A DNA stretch of 64,000 nt, taken from the NCBI GenBank assembly GCA_032622095.1, contig CP136065.1, positions 241,841,530 to 241,905,529 on the forward strand, written 5' to 3'. Of the stretch, positions 23,551 to 35,748 are shown one piece after another. The position numbers and the translations under genes were made by a program. Position 1 is the first letter of the stretch, and each line of letters starts with the position of its first letter. The notes below the pieces were generated by a model. That model was given only the letters and a program-made list of their open reading frames with translations. It did not search any database and was not told the DNA's origin. This DNA is from Siphonodentalium dalli (Eukaryota > Mollusca > Scaphopoda > Gadilida > Siphonodentaliidae).

Positions 23551-25524
23551 AACATTTGAAACAAACAACCAGCCATTTTGGATGATGCAACCACCGACAA
23601 CAGCCGAGGATTTCCGGGTGTATTCGTAAATAAGCTTCACCGGCGTCTCTATAGTTTTCAGTACGCGATAAAGGGTTTCAATTTGATCGTAAGTGACCAT
23701 GCGAGAACAATGGTCTCAGTTGACAAGAATTTAATGATAGGACGGTCATTCTACATTTATCAGAGACGTGGCGATGCTGCGATTTGGGGGAGGGGGTTCA
23801 GAAAGGAACATAATATTACTTATATAATAAGTAATTAATATGTTGAGATGTATTTGTATTTAAATTTCAACCCAACATCATTATCGTAGTAAATTCCATG
23901 ATTTGTAGTATATATATGCTGAACATATTTCTTTCTTATATGACACAGGTCGCACCGATACGGACGATCGCCGGTGTATTAGATCGCCAAGTAGTAGATC
24001 ATGTCATGGCTACCGTAGAGATCATGCATATTTAACCCGTTAAAAATATGAGAACTTTTTAATATTCTGACGGAGAACTTTATAGCATTGAACAAACAAC
24101 ACAGTGACTATATATATAATTCTTTGTTAATACTTGTTCCTTAATAATCTATTTCACAATATGGATGGTCACAACCCAGATTGCATGATTTGTCTGTGAC
24201 TTTTGTGAGTCGACATTGAATTGATTACCCGTGAGAAATTTCATAATTGTAAAGGATGCCAATCAAACTCGACTCAACAAAGTGACATATTTCATGGAAC
24301 ATCGAGCTGGGATCTTCGTGACCTACATACACTGTGGAATACAGTATTTACCGAGGAACGATATTAACTAAGAATATATTAGCTGCACTGTTTTTTTTTA
24401 ATTGTTTATAAACTTCCCTATCTGAACATGAAAATTTCACATTATTTGAACTGTGTAGAATTATCTCTACGGGCGTATATATAGTCAGGGTAGAGATCAT
24501 GATATGATCTAGCTAAGTATATATCCACATAGTTTTTTTCTTCACAATTTACGTAGATCCGCCCATTGCATGTGTATATGTTGAAATCAATTGGAAACAA
24601 GATAGCCAGGCGGGGAGAGTGTGTACACACGCACGTGACATTGGAACGGTATTAATTATCTGCTTGGATGAACGGTTTTGACTATATATTTTTTTTAACA
24701 CACGGAAAAATTAGATATCATATGAAAGTAGAAGATGTGAGCTTTATGTTCCGCACTGCTGTATAATTTGAAAGTTGTGTCACGGGAACAGCGTGTAAAC
24801 AATGTAGACACATTTTGAGGAAAATATTTTAAAACAAATTTAATCCTATTCTACTACTGAAACCGATGATGAAGACGCTGTTTTTTGTGTTATTTGTCAT
24901 GTCTATTTTCTAACTATTCCAATATCACATGGGGTAACAGGTGTGATATGGCCATTTTGGGACAGACATTCTACATAATTATATGGTTTACGACTGAGCA
25001 TTGTTTGTGTATGTTTCATTTTATTACTAACTTGGCGATAGTTGGTGCACATAATGCCACCTATCACAGAAAGTCAGCATTTTTCAATACCAATTGTCAT
25101 CATGGATGCCATTTTGAATAGAAAATTTTGCTCTAAGCGGATTTATCTGATTTTTGATATGTTATAGAGGATATGATTATTATTCCTCTTCAAAATGGAA
25201 TAAAAACCAACTTAGTCTAAGTATTTTCTAGGTCAAAACTGTTATCGACAAGACTATTTTGTTTTTTCAACATTTACCCCTGACCTGGAGGTCGTCTTGT
25301 AACTCAGAGGCAGGTGGTTTTAATTAAACTGATGGTGAAATAAAATAAACGAATTTTGAGTACCCCAAGCAACTTATATGTACTGGTTGTGCCTATATAT
25401 ATAGACTATAAACTCCACATAGACGCCAGTATGTCACCAGGGAAGTGACAGTTTTCAATATCGTTCCTTTTTATTAGAGGTAGAAACATATTTTCCAATT
25501 TTTCATTTCGGTCCTGAATTAGTG
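23551..25524. other. Unassigned non-coding stretch
   Basis: No gene, RNA or repeat that I can support. Confidence 0.45.
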
Positions 25525-25641
25525 TTTCTCTGGTTTCGGGAGGTTAACACAATATTTGATTTGAGTCGAGGACCCCGCCCATCAAAGCTCAGAGTTATTA
25601 GATATCGATTTTTAAAATCTTTTATTTTTCACCACCTGGGT
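25525..25641 (+). repeat. Partial duplicate of the adjacent TTAA-type element
   Basis: The segment with ATTTGATTTGAGTCGAGGA and CCATCAAAGCTCAGAG closely matches 25677-25765 inside the element that follows, so part of that element is tandemly duplicated outside its end. Confidence 0.7.
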
Positions 25642-26077
25642 AGGTACTCAATCCGATCAGACGCTCCTAAATTACTATTTCTTTGGTTTCTGGGGTAAAA
25701 AATATTTGATTCGAGTCGAGGAACCCACCCATCAAAGCTCAGAGTGATCGATTTTTGAAGTTTGTTATTTCTCGAGATGTGTAATACTATGTGGTCAAAC
25801 GGGGGGGGGGGGGGGGGGGGGGGTCTCGGAAAAATTTGCGGATGAAGATGGATGACTCTAAAATCAAGTGATACTTCAGTGATAATACGGCCATATTTTG
25901 TAGAACAAAATGTTGATAAATAACAAGTTTTGGAAAATTTGATACTATAGTTGACAGTGATTAGCATTATTTTGTTGTAATAAATCGATTTTGATAACTG
26001 AAGCGTATTTTGAAGAAATGTTGTTGTTGTTGTTGTATCTTAATGGTATGGGGACCGTCTGATCGGATTGAGTACCT
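25642..26077 (+). mobile_element. TTAA-type miniature element Z, copy 1
   Basis: Terminal inverted repeats AGGTACTCAATCCGATCAG and its near complement; TTAA follows the right end (26078-26081), while the left flank has diverged. It is about 436 bp, non-coding, with a GTTGTT microsatellite near the right end. An inverted copy of almost identical length lies at 63509-63942 with TTAA on both sides. TTAA duplication is used by piggyBac and Kolobok; I cannot choose between them. Confidence 0.75.
25801..25823 (+). repeat. 23-base G homopolymer
   Basis: An uninterrupted run of 23 G inside element Z. It is absent from the copy at 63.5 kb, so it expanded after insertion. Runs like this are G-quadruplex prone, and their exact length in an assembly is often uncertain. 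Confidence 0.9.
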
Positions 26078-26948
26078 TTAAAAAGAACTACATAATTGAA
26101 CTAACTGCAGTTCATCGACCAAACATATATATAGTGCCACTCTCAACTGAAAATGTTTGACTATACATTTTATACAGGGTTAAAATGAATGTGTTCCAAG
26201 GATCAATGTAAATGACTAAAATTCATGTTGACATTGTGTAACAAACTGGAAAACCGTTCTATTATTACATCCTTGTCAACAGATGCTATTATTCTCGCAT
26301 GGACATATCAGATCCAACGGAAACACATTATCGCGTACCGATATGGGGAACCTTGGAAAATAAAATACGTCACAAACATGGCGGTATCGCGAATGCACTT
26401 ATTTCCGAAAACACACGAGCGCTGCCGGCATCACTCGGAAGATCGGCTGATTAGAAAATTTTTACCGGAACAGAGAAACGATATCAAATTTACGCAAAAA
26501 TATAACTAATTAAACGCGGTTTTAGCGCTATATCGACGAATTATCTCGGGAATAGTTTGCATATGTATGTTTTGAGACCCCTCTTCTCGAATTACGTACA
26601 CATAAATTTTAGGGTTCAAATGAGCCATGTCCGTTTAAAACAAATTGATATCAAAATAGGCACAAAACAACGTCATCGTTATAAACGATAATATGCAGTA
26701 ACTATTGTTGGCGGAATCATTGTCCTAATGTTTACGCCCAATCATTCGTCCCGAATAAAGTATTAAATATTTACATGTGTTCAAAACGTTCTCTGATATG
26801 GTACAGTCGATACGGTTGGAATTTTCGCTAATCTTCTTGTTGATTGCTACATTCTTACAGTGGAGAACTAACATATCGGATTTATTCACTGAAGGTTGTG
26901 CAATTCTAACCGAAAAGTTTGACAATAAATTTTATAACGTTCTTAAAT
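26078..26948. other. Unassigned non-coding stretch
   Basis: Contains a 94-aa open frame (26225-26509) without recognisable features. Nothing supported. Confidence 0.4.
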
Positions 26949-27470
26949 GCACGGGCGGCGTTCGTTGCAGAAATATTCATATTTGTTCAAATCGCCATCA
27001 AGAAGGAATATTAAAATATACATAGTTTTGTTCATATGCCAAACATAATCAGCGCTTAAATAGTATATTATCATCAAGACGTACGGTGGTGTAGGTAACA
27101 AGAGCCTGCTCGTGCTACAGAAGTTGTGCTTCTGTTTACAAAACACAGCCCAATTCTATTGGTTATTCATACACAAATGATATAAACGCTCTTTATTGTT
27201 TCCATATCAGGAAAACAGTAACAAATAACGCTCTTTATGTTTACCATATCCGGATCTAAACAAAAGCCATGTAACGTAACGTTTTTTTGCTTTTGTTTAC
27301 ATAACACAGGAAAAAACTTGACAACAACATACTGTTTATACCATATTTATGATTGGTATAAGAACAAAGTCTGTCTATATTTAACTTTTCTTTCTGTTTA
27401 TAGCGGTTTTTGACGGAGGTGAATATTTTAACAGCATACCCACCGCCAACACCCCCCGTATCTTTAAATG
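26949..27470 (+). repeat. Dispersed repeat family R, copy B (longest)
   Basis: It overlaps copy A in its first ~320 bp and copy C in its last ~240 bp, so it joins the two into one family of at least 520 bp. A short inverted fragment (about 33128-33177) lies in the insertion within the LINE. Non-coding; class unknown. Confidence 0.8.
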
Positions 27471-28136
27471 GTATTTTTTCTTCAAAAGTTTTGGTTATAA
27501 CTCATAAACTTAATCGAAACAAGATTTATTTTTTATAATTTAATCCGTCATTTCGCAGGAGAAGTTAAAAGTAAAACGAGCGAAAAACTTTCTGGAGAAA
27601 ATCACAAATTAAGTTTTAACAGAGACGCTGTACGTCACCCAGACTTCTAATTATCGATTAATCAAGTGGCGTCATCAATTCGTCGTTTATGATTGGCTAC
27701 TGGCAACTGATTCGGCAACTGATTCGTCGTTTATGATTGGCTACTGTCATCTGATCATGCAATGCATGGCCAGTGGGGTGTGCGTGTTCTTGTATATTTC
27801 GACTGCATGTGGTGACAGATGGCGAAACACCATAAGTAGAATTTAGAAGTAAACAAGCGAAAAGAAACACACACAAACTGGCACTATAGAAACGTTTATT
27901 ATACATCAACAAATCTGATAAGAAAGATATGGAATTATAATATGGCCAATTACAATGGTATGCATAACGATTTTTGCGATTGGAAATAGAAGGTGCCCTG
28001 CAACTCCCCAGTTTCAATATAAGTCGAAATCTTAACAGATAAACTGGGCAAGACATGCCGAGAACAGCTGAATAAACCACAACCACGACCGAATACAGAA
28101 ATCCGGATTAAAAATGCATGTCATAGAAAACAGATT
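27471..28136. other. Unassigned non-coding stretch
   Basis: Includes a 22-bp direct duplication with TTTATGATTGGCTACTG near 27682 and 27724. The 129-aa minus-strand frame at 27697-28086 has no recognisable domain and is not called. Confidence 0.4.
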
Positions 28137-28402
28137 AAAGATATTTATAGATAGATAGATAGATATTTTAATTTAACTCAGATCGTCATAGAATAGACAT
28201 AATTGAGACATAATTAGTACAGAATGTTCAATGCAGTAGAATGTTGCGCATGCGATACAGTTTAAATAGAAGGGGGCAGACTAACTCGAAAGATATATAA
28301 TATAAACATATGGTAATATCGAGGGTATGGTGGGTGGGGTGGTCAGTGGCGGGGGTCGTGTGAGGTGGTAAAGAATTATGAGATAAGCCGGTAAATTTTG
28401 CC

Positions 28403-30877
28403 TCAGGGGGGTCCCATGATACGCTGGGCTTCGCGCAGGAAGTTTGCGATATTAGTTATCGTTTTTCTATTTGTTGTCGTGAAGAGTGCGTTTAATTTGT
28501 GTGTGTTTGGCCGAGTATAATAGAACGGTTTCAAATATTTTGTTCTGATATCTACAAGGCTCTGACATTTCAGTACAATGTGATATTCGTCGCCTAGCTC
28601 TTGGTTGCATAACGTGCATTTTCTGTCTGAATAGCTTTTTTTGTACCATGATCCGGTTTCAACAGGTAGTCTGTGATTTCTGGTTCTAAATTTAGTTAGG
28701 CGCGCTACTGCTGCTTGATTTTCAATAGTGAAATATGTTTCTCTCTCTCGAAATCAGTTTTAATTATTCTATAAAAGGCTCCCTTGGTCGTTGATGTTAT
28801 GCTTCCCCTCCATTCTTGGAGGTATGCATCATATATACGCCTTTTAATCAAAATTATTGAACGATTTGCTCTCGGGTATTGAATGATTTATCCATAAATT
28901 TGACAGGCCAAGGCAATTCAGTGAATCATGCGTGTGTTTGATCCATTTGATTTGTGCATTGGCGCCCATGAACAGTGTGTGCATGATGCTGTATAGAATC
29001 GATGGGAATCGCCCACTCGACATATTCATGATTTTCCCCCAGTAATTAAGATATCTATTTTTTATTACTGATGCTATTGGGTATATGCCAGTTTCTCCAT
29101 ATACGAACGGGGTTGGGGTGGATTTTTTTAGATTTAGGGCGAATTTTAGGAACCAGATTTCTAGTTTTTCAAGACATGTGGTGTTTTCAAAACCCCATAT
29201 CTCAGACCCATAAGTCATAACCGGAGCTATCGATTTCTCGTATACTTCACTGGACACTGTCATATGAAAGCTTGTATTTGCGAGTTTTATTCAAAAGAGC
29301 ATACATTTCTTGTTTTGCAGCTTTGCATCTCGTGTTTATGTCCTTATTAAATGTGGCATTTCTAGTGAACCAAGTTCCCAGGTATTTAAAGGTGTCGGTT
29401 ATTTCAAGATTTGTTTCATTTATTTTGAATGATAATGGCCTTTTGTATTTCGGTTTACTTCCGAATATCATTATTTTTGTTTTCGATGTGTTTATATCAA
29501 GTTTCCAGGTATCACAATATGCGGAGAAGTGATGAAGAGCATTTTGCAAACCGCGGGGTGTGTCAGATAAAAGTACAGTGTCGTCAGCATATATCAGGAG
29601 CAATAATTTTAGATACACCCCAGTATTTGTCTTATTAACCTTTGCCAAGTCTATTCCTGTGCAGCCGCTATTTTTAAGATGATCCTCCAGATCGTTCACA
29701 TATAGTGAAAATAGAAGGGGGGATAATCCATCACCTTGTTTTACTCCTGTTTGACTGGGGAAGAACCCAGAGAAGTCATCGGTCATAACAGTCATTTTCA
29801 GGTTTGTGTATAAACTTTTGGTTACATCGAGTATTTTCCCTTTAATTCCGAAATTTTCGAGTTTTGCCCAGAGGCCCATGCGCCAAACGTAATCAAAGGC
29901 TTTCGAAAAATCTATGAATGCACAGTAAAGTCTTCTTTTTTTCAGTTTCATTATCTGGGTAAGGGCATACAAAGAAAAGCTGTGGTCAATAGTTGAGTAC
30001 CCTTTACGGAAGCCGGCTTGTGCCTCTGTCTGCAAGTTATTTGAAGTGAGGAAGTTATTTAGCCGGTTGTTTAATATACTTGTGAAAATCTTTGAGAGAG
30101 TACACAGTAACGTTATTTTCCTATAGCCTTCTGGATTCAAAGGGTTACCTTTATTTTTATATATTGGACGTATTATTCCTATCTCCCAATCAGTTGGGAT
30201 ATGACCCGTGCTAAGTATTTCATTAAACATTTTCGTGTAAACGGTTCCCATTTTATTCATACTGTGCTGGATCATCTCATTTGGTATACTATCAAAACCC
30301 GGTGCTTTTCTGTTATTTAGTTTTTTCACCACGTTTTGAACTTCCTCTAAACTTATTTCAGTATTTAGGGTGGTTGTATCGATGTCTGATGTTGGTGGGG
30401 ACTCTATTTTCGGGATAGGGGTATCACTTGTTGATCGCGGTGACATTTCGCTTTCTATGGATTCAAAATAACTTTGGAATTCGCGGGAGGGTGGTGACGG
30501 TTTGTCTTCGGTTTTCCCTCCAAGCTCCCTTATTATCTTCCAAAATTCTCTGCTATTTTTACCTTTGAGTTTCTGTACATTTTGTCCGAATTTTATTTTA
30601 AAGTTCCTTCTACTTTTAGTCAGAGCTACTTTATATAATTTCCTGTATTTGATCAACCAATTTTGGTTTTCGGCAGTGGGGTATCGCTTTAAAGATTTTC
30701 GTGCCTTTCTGTATAAAGTTCTCGCATGGGCACAGTCACGTGAGAACCACGGCATATTTAACGGTTTCTTATTCCCTGACTGTTTCTTGTTAACTCGGGT
30801 GGGTTTTTTGTTCATGGGAGAACACGCGTTCGTCAAAACGGATTTAAGTTTGTTGTATATGTTATCTAACCTGTGAT
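28403..30877 (-). pseudogene. LINE ORF2, reverse transcriptase and C-terminal part
   Basis: The uninterrupted frame 29247-30836 (529 aa) holds the reverse transcriptase: NRKAPGFDSIP near residue 175, FIDFSKAFD at 307-315 (catalytic Asp), GVKQGDGLSPLLF near 364, and YADD at 416-419 (catalytic pair). The frame extends upstream to the insertion point as HRLDNIYNKLKS. After residue ~525 it shifts near 29252, continues as EVYEKSIAPVMTYGSEIWG (thumb-like region), shifts again near 28860 and near 28730, and ends with a CTLC-x11-H-x4-C zinc knuckle and a stop at 28403-28405. The role would be target-primed reverse transcription. All RT core motifs are present but the enzyme as a whole is broken. Confidence 0.85.
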
Positions 30878-30951
30878 TATTACGCCACCTAGCGTGGTGT
30901 TACTTGCATTTGGTTTTTTTATATCGCATGGAGTACAGGGCGAATGTATTC

Positions 30952-31425
30952 TTGGAGATTGTTTGTACCTTACTCAATCGTACCGATATAATCACGTAGA
31001 TGCCGAAATTGTAAAGTTAACGCCAGCGGTGTATAATACGTTTATGAAAATATGATAAATCCTATCGATAGAGTCAGGACAGGCTCAAATTGTAAACTTA
31101 AAGTCACCGGTGTAATAATATGTTGTTGAAAATATAAATAATCTGATAGCCTGAAAATATTGTATAACCTATTGGGAGCCCATAATAAATGGGAATAACC
31201 TATTGGGAGCCCCTGCTGTATTTTATGGAGATTGTTTGTACCTTACTGAATCGTACCGATATAATCACGTAGATGCCGAAGTTGTAAAGTTAACGCCACT
31301 GGTGTATAATATGTTTATGATAAATCGTATCGATAGAGTGAGGACAGGCTCAAATTGTAAACTTAAAGTCGAAAATATAAATAATCTGATAGCCTGTAAA
31401 CATTGTATAACCTGTTGGGAGCCCC
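30952..31425 (+). repeat. ~270-bp tandem duplication inside the insertion
   Basis: Two copies (about 30952-31160 and 31222-31425) share GGAGATTGTTTGTACCTTAC, ATATAATCACGTAGATGCC and AGGACAGGCTCAAATTG, each followed by CCTATTGGGAGCCC or similar. Confidence 0.8.
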
Positions 31426-31828
31426 TGGTGTAGTGAACTGAATTATGGGTAATTTTAATTGGAGTGCGCATGTCTGTTTTTTTTGTAGTAACGGCCATCT
31501 TTTATTTTCTGCATGCGCAGTCTATATGCGTTCTTTTGGGGAAATTCGCTATTTTGGTTAAGTGAAACAATGGTATGAGTTCAATGTTTGTTTGTATATA
31601 AGAAAGTATATTGAATTTTGGAGGCCGACAATTGTATCTATTTGAAGATTAAAAGTTGCTTGTGTGTATTTAGCTGTGCATGGTTCGTTAATTAGGCCAG
31701 CCTATTGTCATATTAGAACGTCTCCAATAACATACAACCTCTCTGCAGTTAACATTGTGAATTTGGCAACAGTCCAAGCAGGCCCTCTAATGGAGCACTG
31801 TGAATTTGGCAACAGTCCAAGACACGTG

Positions 31829-31995
31829 GGGTATATATAGAATACACACGTAGTGTTTCTGAATACCAAATTTACACCACGAGTGGGATTGATGGTTTAC
31901 CACACGAGCTTTAGCGAGTGTGGTAAATCATCAATCCCACGAGTGGTGTAAATTTGGTATTCAGAAACACTACGTGTGTATTTTGTTTATACCAT
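31829..31995. mobile_element. Foldback element, 64-bp near-perfect arms
   Basis: Arms at about 31842-31906 and 31918-31981 are almost exact complements, with AATTTACACCACGAGTGGG on the left and its complement on the right, and a 12-bp centre (GAGCTTTAGCGA). Weaker complementarity extends outward through TATAC-type ends. Confidence 0.8.
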
Positions 31996-33127
31996 GACCG
32001 GTACAGGGGCAACAACTGCTATGAAATCGAAATAAACCCACTTAAATTAAGATGATTCTGTCGCACCATTCACAATCATCCCCGTTGTGTTCCCCACACT
32101 TGGCCGTACATCGACGTACACTATCACAGCTGATCAGGCGTATTGATACATTGAATTAGGTCAACATTCAATTGTACGAATATGGTATCATTGTAGCCAA
32201 TTCACAATAAACTGTAATCATGATGAAACCGCCATAAATAAACAACATGAATATATATATGGGAATACGAATTTAATGAATATAAATATAAGACATTGCG
32301 GGAACTTTTTTTTCTCCGCCGTACAGTGAACAGGAAACCACGAAAGTCATTTTGAAATCCACCGTTTGTTGTTCGAGTTTTTTACGTCTATTTCTTGAAA
32401 TATATGTTCAATTTGTTGATCTGGATGTGATTTCCACGGAAATAACTGTTCGTTTTTATCGCATTAGTGAGTATAATATTCAATTGAATCGAAAGTATCA
32501 AATTGTTTTCATCGCGAGGCGCTACATTTTAAAAATAGAGTGATTTTGATCGAGGTCATGGAAGGTTAATGAAAGGTCAACTCGGATGTAGTTCTACTAT
32601 GGGTATAAACTTTAACCATTGAAATGCCATTAAAACGTGTTACCCACAGTAGAAACGTGTTACCCACGGTCGGACTCCTGTTCACACACAGTAGGGTGTA
32701 CAGCACAAATATATTATATAGCATGTTTGTACACAGTACAATAGGGAGTCATGGTATAAAATAACTGAACACCTGTGGCCAACTTGATCTCCAGAATGTT
32801 TTTAAGTGGAAGGGACAGTGTAGTGGGGTGGGGGTGGAAGTTAGATTTTGAGTGTGTATGATTCACAACTTTTGTAAAAAAAAAGTTAATGCACATGTAG
32901 TTGGAAATTTCATAGATTATTACACTACAACATAAAGGTTAAAATACATGGTTACCATTGCCTGTTATCCCAACTAGTAATTATTGTCCCCATTATGATG
33001 GGGACGGGGATCGAATGATGGAGGTATTTTGAGGGGGTGGGAGTCACAACTGTTATAAAGAATTTTAACAGTTGGAAATTTCATACATGATTACACTAAC
33101 TTTTTGTCCCCATTTATTTTACTGCTG
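31996..33127. other. Unassigned part of the insertion
   Basis: AT-rich, with open frames of about 60 aa only. Contains a short duplication of AAACGTGTTACCCAC near 32635 and 32653. No protein domain seen. Confidence 0.4.
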
Positions 33128-33460
33128 TCTTGTTTGTTACTGTATTCCTGATATGGAAATAATAAAGAGCATTTATTACGCCACCTGTGGTGTATCTAGC
33201 TGCTGAGATTTTGATATTGCGTGGTGGACAGGGCGAATGCATTGTGGGGCTTTTATTTATAGAGTTGGAAATTCCGTTTATTTAAAAGTCGGAACTACGC
33301 GACCAGTAGGCCAAGTCCAGTAAAACGGTTCGTTATAGGTGCTGGTTGTTATTGTTATTTTAACGGAATTCTGAGTTGGTCATTCGCGAAACCAATATAT
33401 TTTATATTCTATAATTAAAACCGTGGGTATATAATATATGATCCTCTTTATGGATATTGT
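33128..33460 (-). repeat. Repeat cluster: R fragment, insertion-end copy, repeat X copy 3
   Basis: In order: about 50 bp complementary to repeat R (CTTTATTATTTCCATATCAG); about 75 bp resembling the left end of the insertion (TTACGCCACC to CAGGGCGAATG); and repeat X from about 33286 to 33450, broken off at GATCC where other copies continue. Confidence 0.65.
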
Positions 33461-33515
33461 AGGAAGGTAAATTTAGCTAAAGCGGTGGGATATCTTGCAA
33501 GACAACACATTTAGG

Positions 33516-34228
33516 TTTGCGCTATAACCGCTCAATGTTTTAAGGTGTTACACAACGTCTGATAAAAAGAGTTCTATCGGGAATATTCACACTATTTTTT
33601 CAGAGAACATGCATAGAGTAAACATAGTCCTATCGGACTATCGTAAAGTAGTTCCGTTTAATTCGGGATTAATTAACCCTCAGACTGCCGAAACTGCCGA
33701 CAATAAATTCGCTTGTTCGTGTCCGCCGAAAATCAAACTTGCCTGTTTAGAGGTCCCATTTTCGTGGCTAATGGTGATAGAATCACAATTTTTCAGTCAA
33801 ATTCATGGATAAATTACATTACACTTAATCGGCTTATGTCCGCGGCCATAAACCTGCGTTTTGATAACAATTTATTTGAGACAAACTGTTGCGCGGGTAT
33901 CAGTCGGCGCTTATCGGTTGAAGTTATTATGATCGTGCAGCCTGCGCGTGCAACAAGTGTTCAAATACAACAGAAGAAAAAAATACTATGTCAAATAAAT
34001 AACGTCATCAATGGACAGACAAGTTTCATTTCCGCGGGACACGAAAAAGCGAATTTAATGTCGTCAGTTTCGGCAGTCTGAGGGGTTTAATTAATCTCCT
34101 TTACGATATCCCGATAGGACTATATTTACACTATGTTCTCTGAAAAAAAATGGTGTGAATATTCCCGATAGAACTATTTTTATCAGACGTTTTATAACAC
34201 ATTAAAACATTGAGCAGTTAGCGCAATT
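33516..34228. mobile_element. ~713-bp element with ~200-bp terminal inverted repeats
   Basis: The left arm (33516-33722) and right arm (34010-34228) are diverged complements. Paired landmarks are GCTCAATGTTTTA, TTCTATCGGGAATATTCACAC, ATAGTCCTATCGG and CAGACTGCCGAAACTG. The ~290-bp centre is unique and the short open frames inside are not recognisable. It is a long-TIR, non-autonomous DNA element. Divergence between the arms suggests an old insertion or independent decay. Confidence 0.75.
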
Positions 34229-34621
34229 TTCTGGAATTTCGGACTATTTCGTCTATAAAAATACGATGAGCAACTGAAAATGTTTTTCAACATTCTGGAA
34301 GGGGTAGATGTCCAGGTATATATGTTTAAAATTTCACGCATAAACTATGACAGATAACAAAGTTATAATTAGTTTTATAGGCCCACCATAAATCCCCTAT
34401 AATAAACGCATGCCCCCGTAAGGCGTAAGCACATGGCTTTGCTGTGGATGCTTTCGTTCCCAGCATGCATCATTCTCGCTATCTGTAAAATGTCTATGAA
34501 CAATGGCTGTGCCACGCACTCTTAGCTTTGATCCGCATTTAGAAGCATTCTGGTGTGGCGAATGAGAAACCTGCAGTAATTTATAAGCCGTAGTTCATTG
34601 TAATAATTTGAAGAATTACTT

Positions 34622-34743
34622 ATCTTAACGGAATTCTGAGGCGGTCCATTCATGTAACCAATATATTTTATATTATGATTTATATTTATGGCTAATAATA
34701 CGATCTTGGTGGCGTTACCATTTCTGACTATGGTTTTCTTGTC
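34622..34743 (-). repeat. Repeat X, copy 4, at the right end of the insertion
   Basis: The outer end (AAGAAAACCATAGTCAG on the minus strand) coincides with the insertion boundary, so X is the terminal sequence of the 3.87-kb insert. The isolated copies at 16.2 and 18.6 kb may therefore be ends or solo remnants of the same element family. Confidence 0.7.
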
Positions 34744-35748
34744 GTGATCTGGTTTTGTGTCGAGAATTGGACTTCCGTCAAATAGAGCGTCCAAGTAATA
34801 GAGTTGTGTTGCGTCTATTCGCTCAACAAAGGATTTAACTTTGCGCGTGTCCCAATTCTGGATTACAGTTTTTCTCGGATTACGTTTTGTTTGGGTCTTC
34901 GCGCTTGATCGGCCGTCGTATTTAGCAGTTGAAGGCGGTCGCTCGATATTGATGTTGAAGGTCAAGGGGACATGGACGTCAGATAATAGACAATTGAATG
35001 GATTAACCTGGAAATTTACAATTTCGTCAACGAGAGAGGGACTGCATATAAGGTAATCAATGACACTATTATTTCGGGTGGTATATCTAGCGTTATCAAA
35101 GACATTGTCTTTTCTGCCATTTAGGATAAGCAATCCTATTTCGTCGCACATGTGAATAAGTTTGGTCCCAGAGGGGTTTGATGTGGAGTCTGGGTTCATC
35201 ATTTTTGGTTGGGTGGTCATAATTGAGTGTTCTGAGATAAGTTTCTCAGCATGCTTGCTATCATCTAATGTGCCTGTCCTGGCATTGAAATCGCCGGGCA
35301 GCATTACTTTATCGTAAGATATATATTTTTCTAGTATTGAGAGGTATGTATTATCAAATATATTCTCATGAAAATAAGTTGATGTTTCGCAGGGGATGTA
35401 GACATTCCCTATTGCCAAAGATGGGCCCTTTTCCTGTTTGAATTTGCACCAAAGAATGGTTTCACAGTCATCATTTATGAGGTTGAAATACTTTTTATAG
35501 GCATCTCGAACCGCGATGCACAAACCACCTGATCTGCGCTTTGCTGTCTTGTTTCGGTTTTTGAAGCCAATTATATACAAATTTGGGATATAAATTGAGA
35601 GAATGTCAATTTCATCAGTATTCGTTTCTTGGAACATTAATATGTCAAAATTTGCCAAATATTCTTCGAATTCTGGGTCTTCCAACTTAGATGATAGCCC
35701 GCATATATTAATTGTTAACGCGTTAAGGTGGAACCCTCCCGGGCACTG
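34744..35748 (-). CDS. LINE ORF2, endonuclease part (no ATG start)
   Basis: Apurinic/apyrimidinic-type endonuclease that nicks target DNA for reverse transcription. The N-terminal motif LTINICGL lies 11 codons after the ORF1 TAG, followed by DILMFQET (metal-binding Glu), LAIGNVYIP, GDFNARTG (Asp/Asn catalytic), SVIDYLICSP and LLSDVHVPLTF (the terminal SDxH-type motif). There is no ATG between the ORF1 stop and the first conserved motif, and the frame is the same as ORF1, so a normal ORF2 start is not visible. The frame runs directly into the insertion at 34743 (DTKPDH), where an intact copy would continue to the RT. The endonuclease motifs look complete. Confidence 0.8.

Larger units (their letters stand above)
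30878..34743. mobile_element. 3,866-bp insertion in LINE ORF2, 5-bp target duplication
   Basis: GTGAT stands at 30873-30877 and again at 34744-34748. Removing the insert and one GTGAT joins the endonuclease and RT frames without a shift (DTKPD then HRLDNIYN). The insert has no convincing coding capacity. It starts TATTACGCCACC and ends GGTGGCGTTACC plus about 25 bp, so a short subterminal inverted match is possible. It contains repeat X at its right end and again internally, a copy of its own left end near 33177, and two foldback elements. Its class is unresolved. Confidence 0.75.

Noticed and set aside
27697-28086. 129-aa minus-strand frame with hydrophobic segments
   Set aside because: No recognisable domain or coherent signal peptide and no supporting context.
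33713-34081. 122-aa frame inside the long-TIR element
   Set aside because: It spans the unique centre and part of one inverted repeat; no transposase motif is visible.
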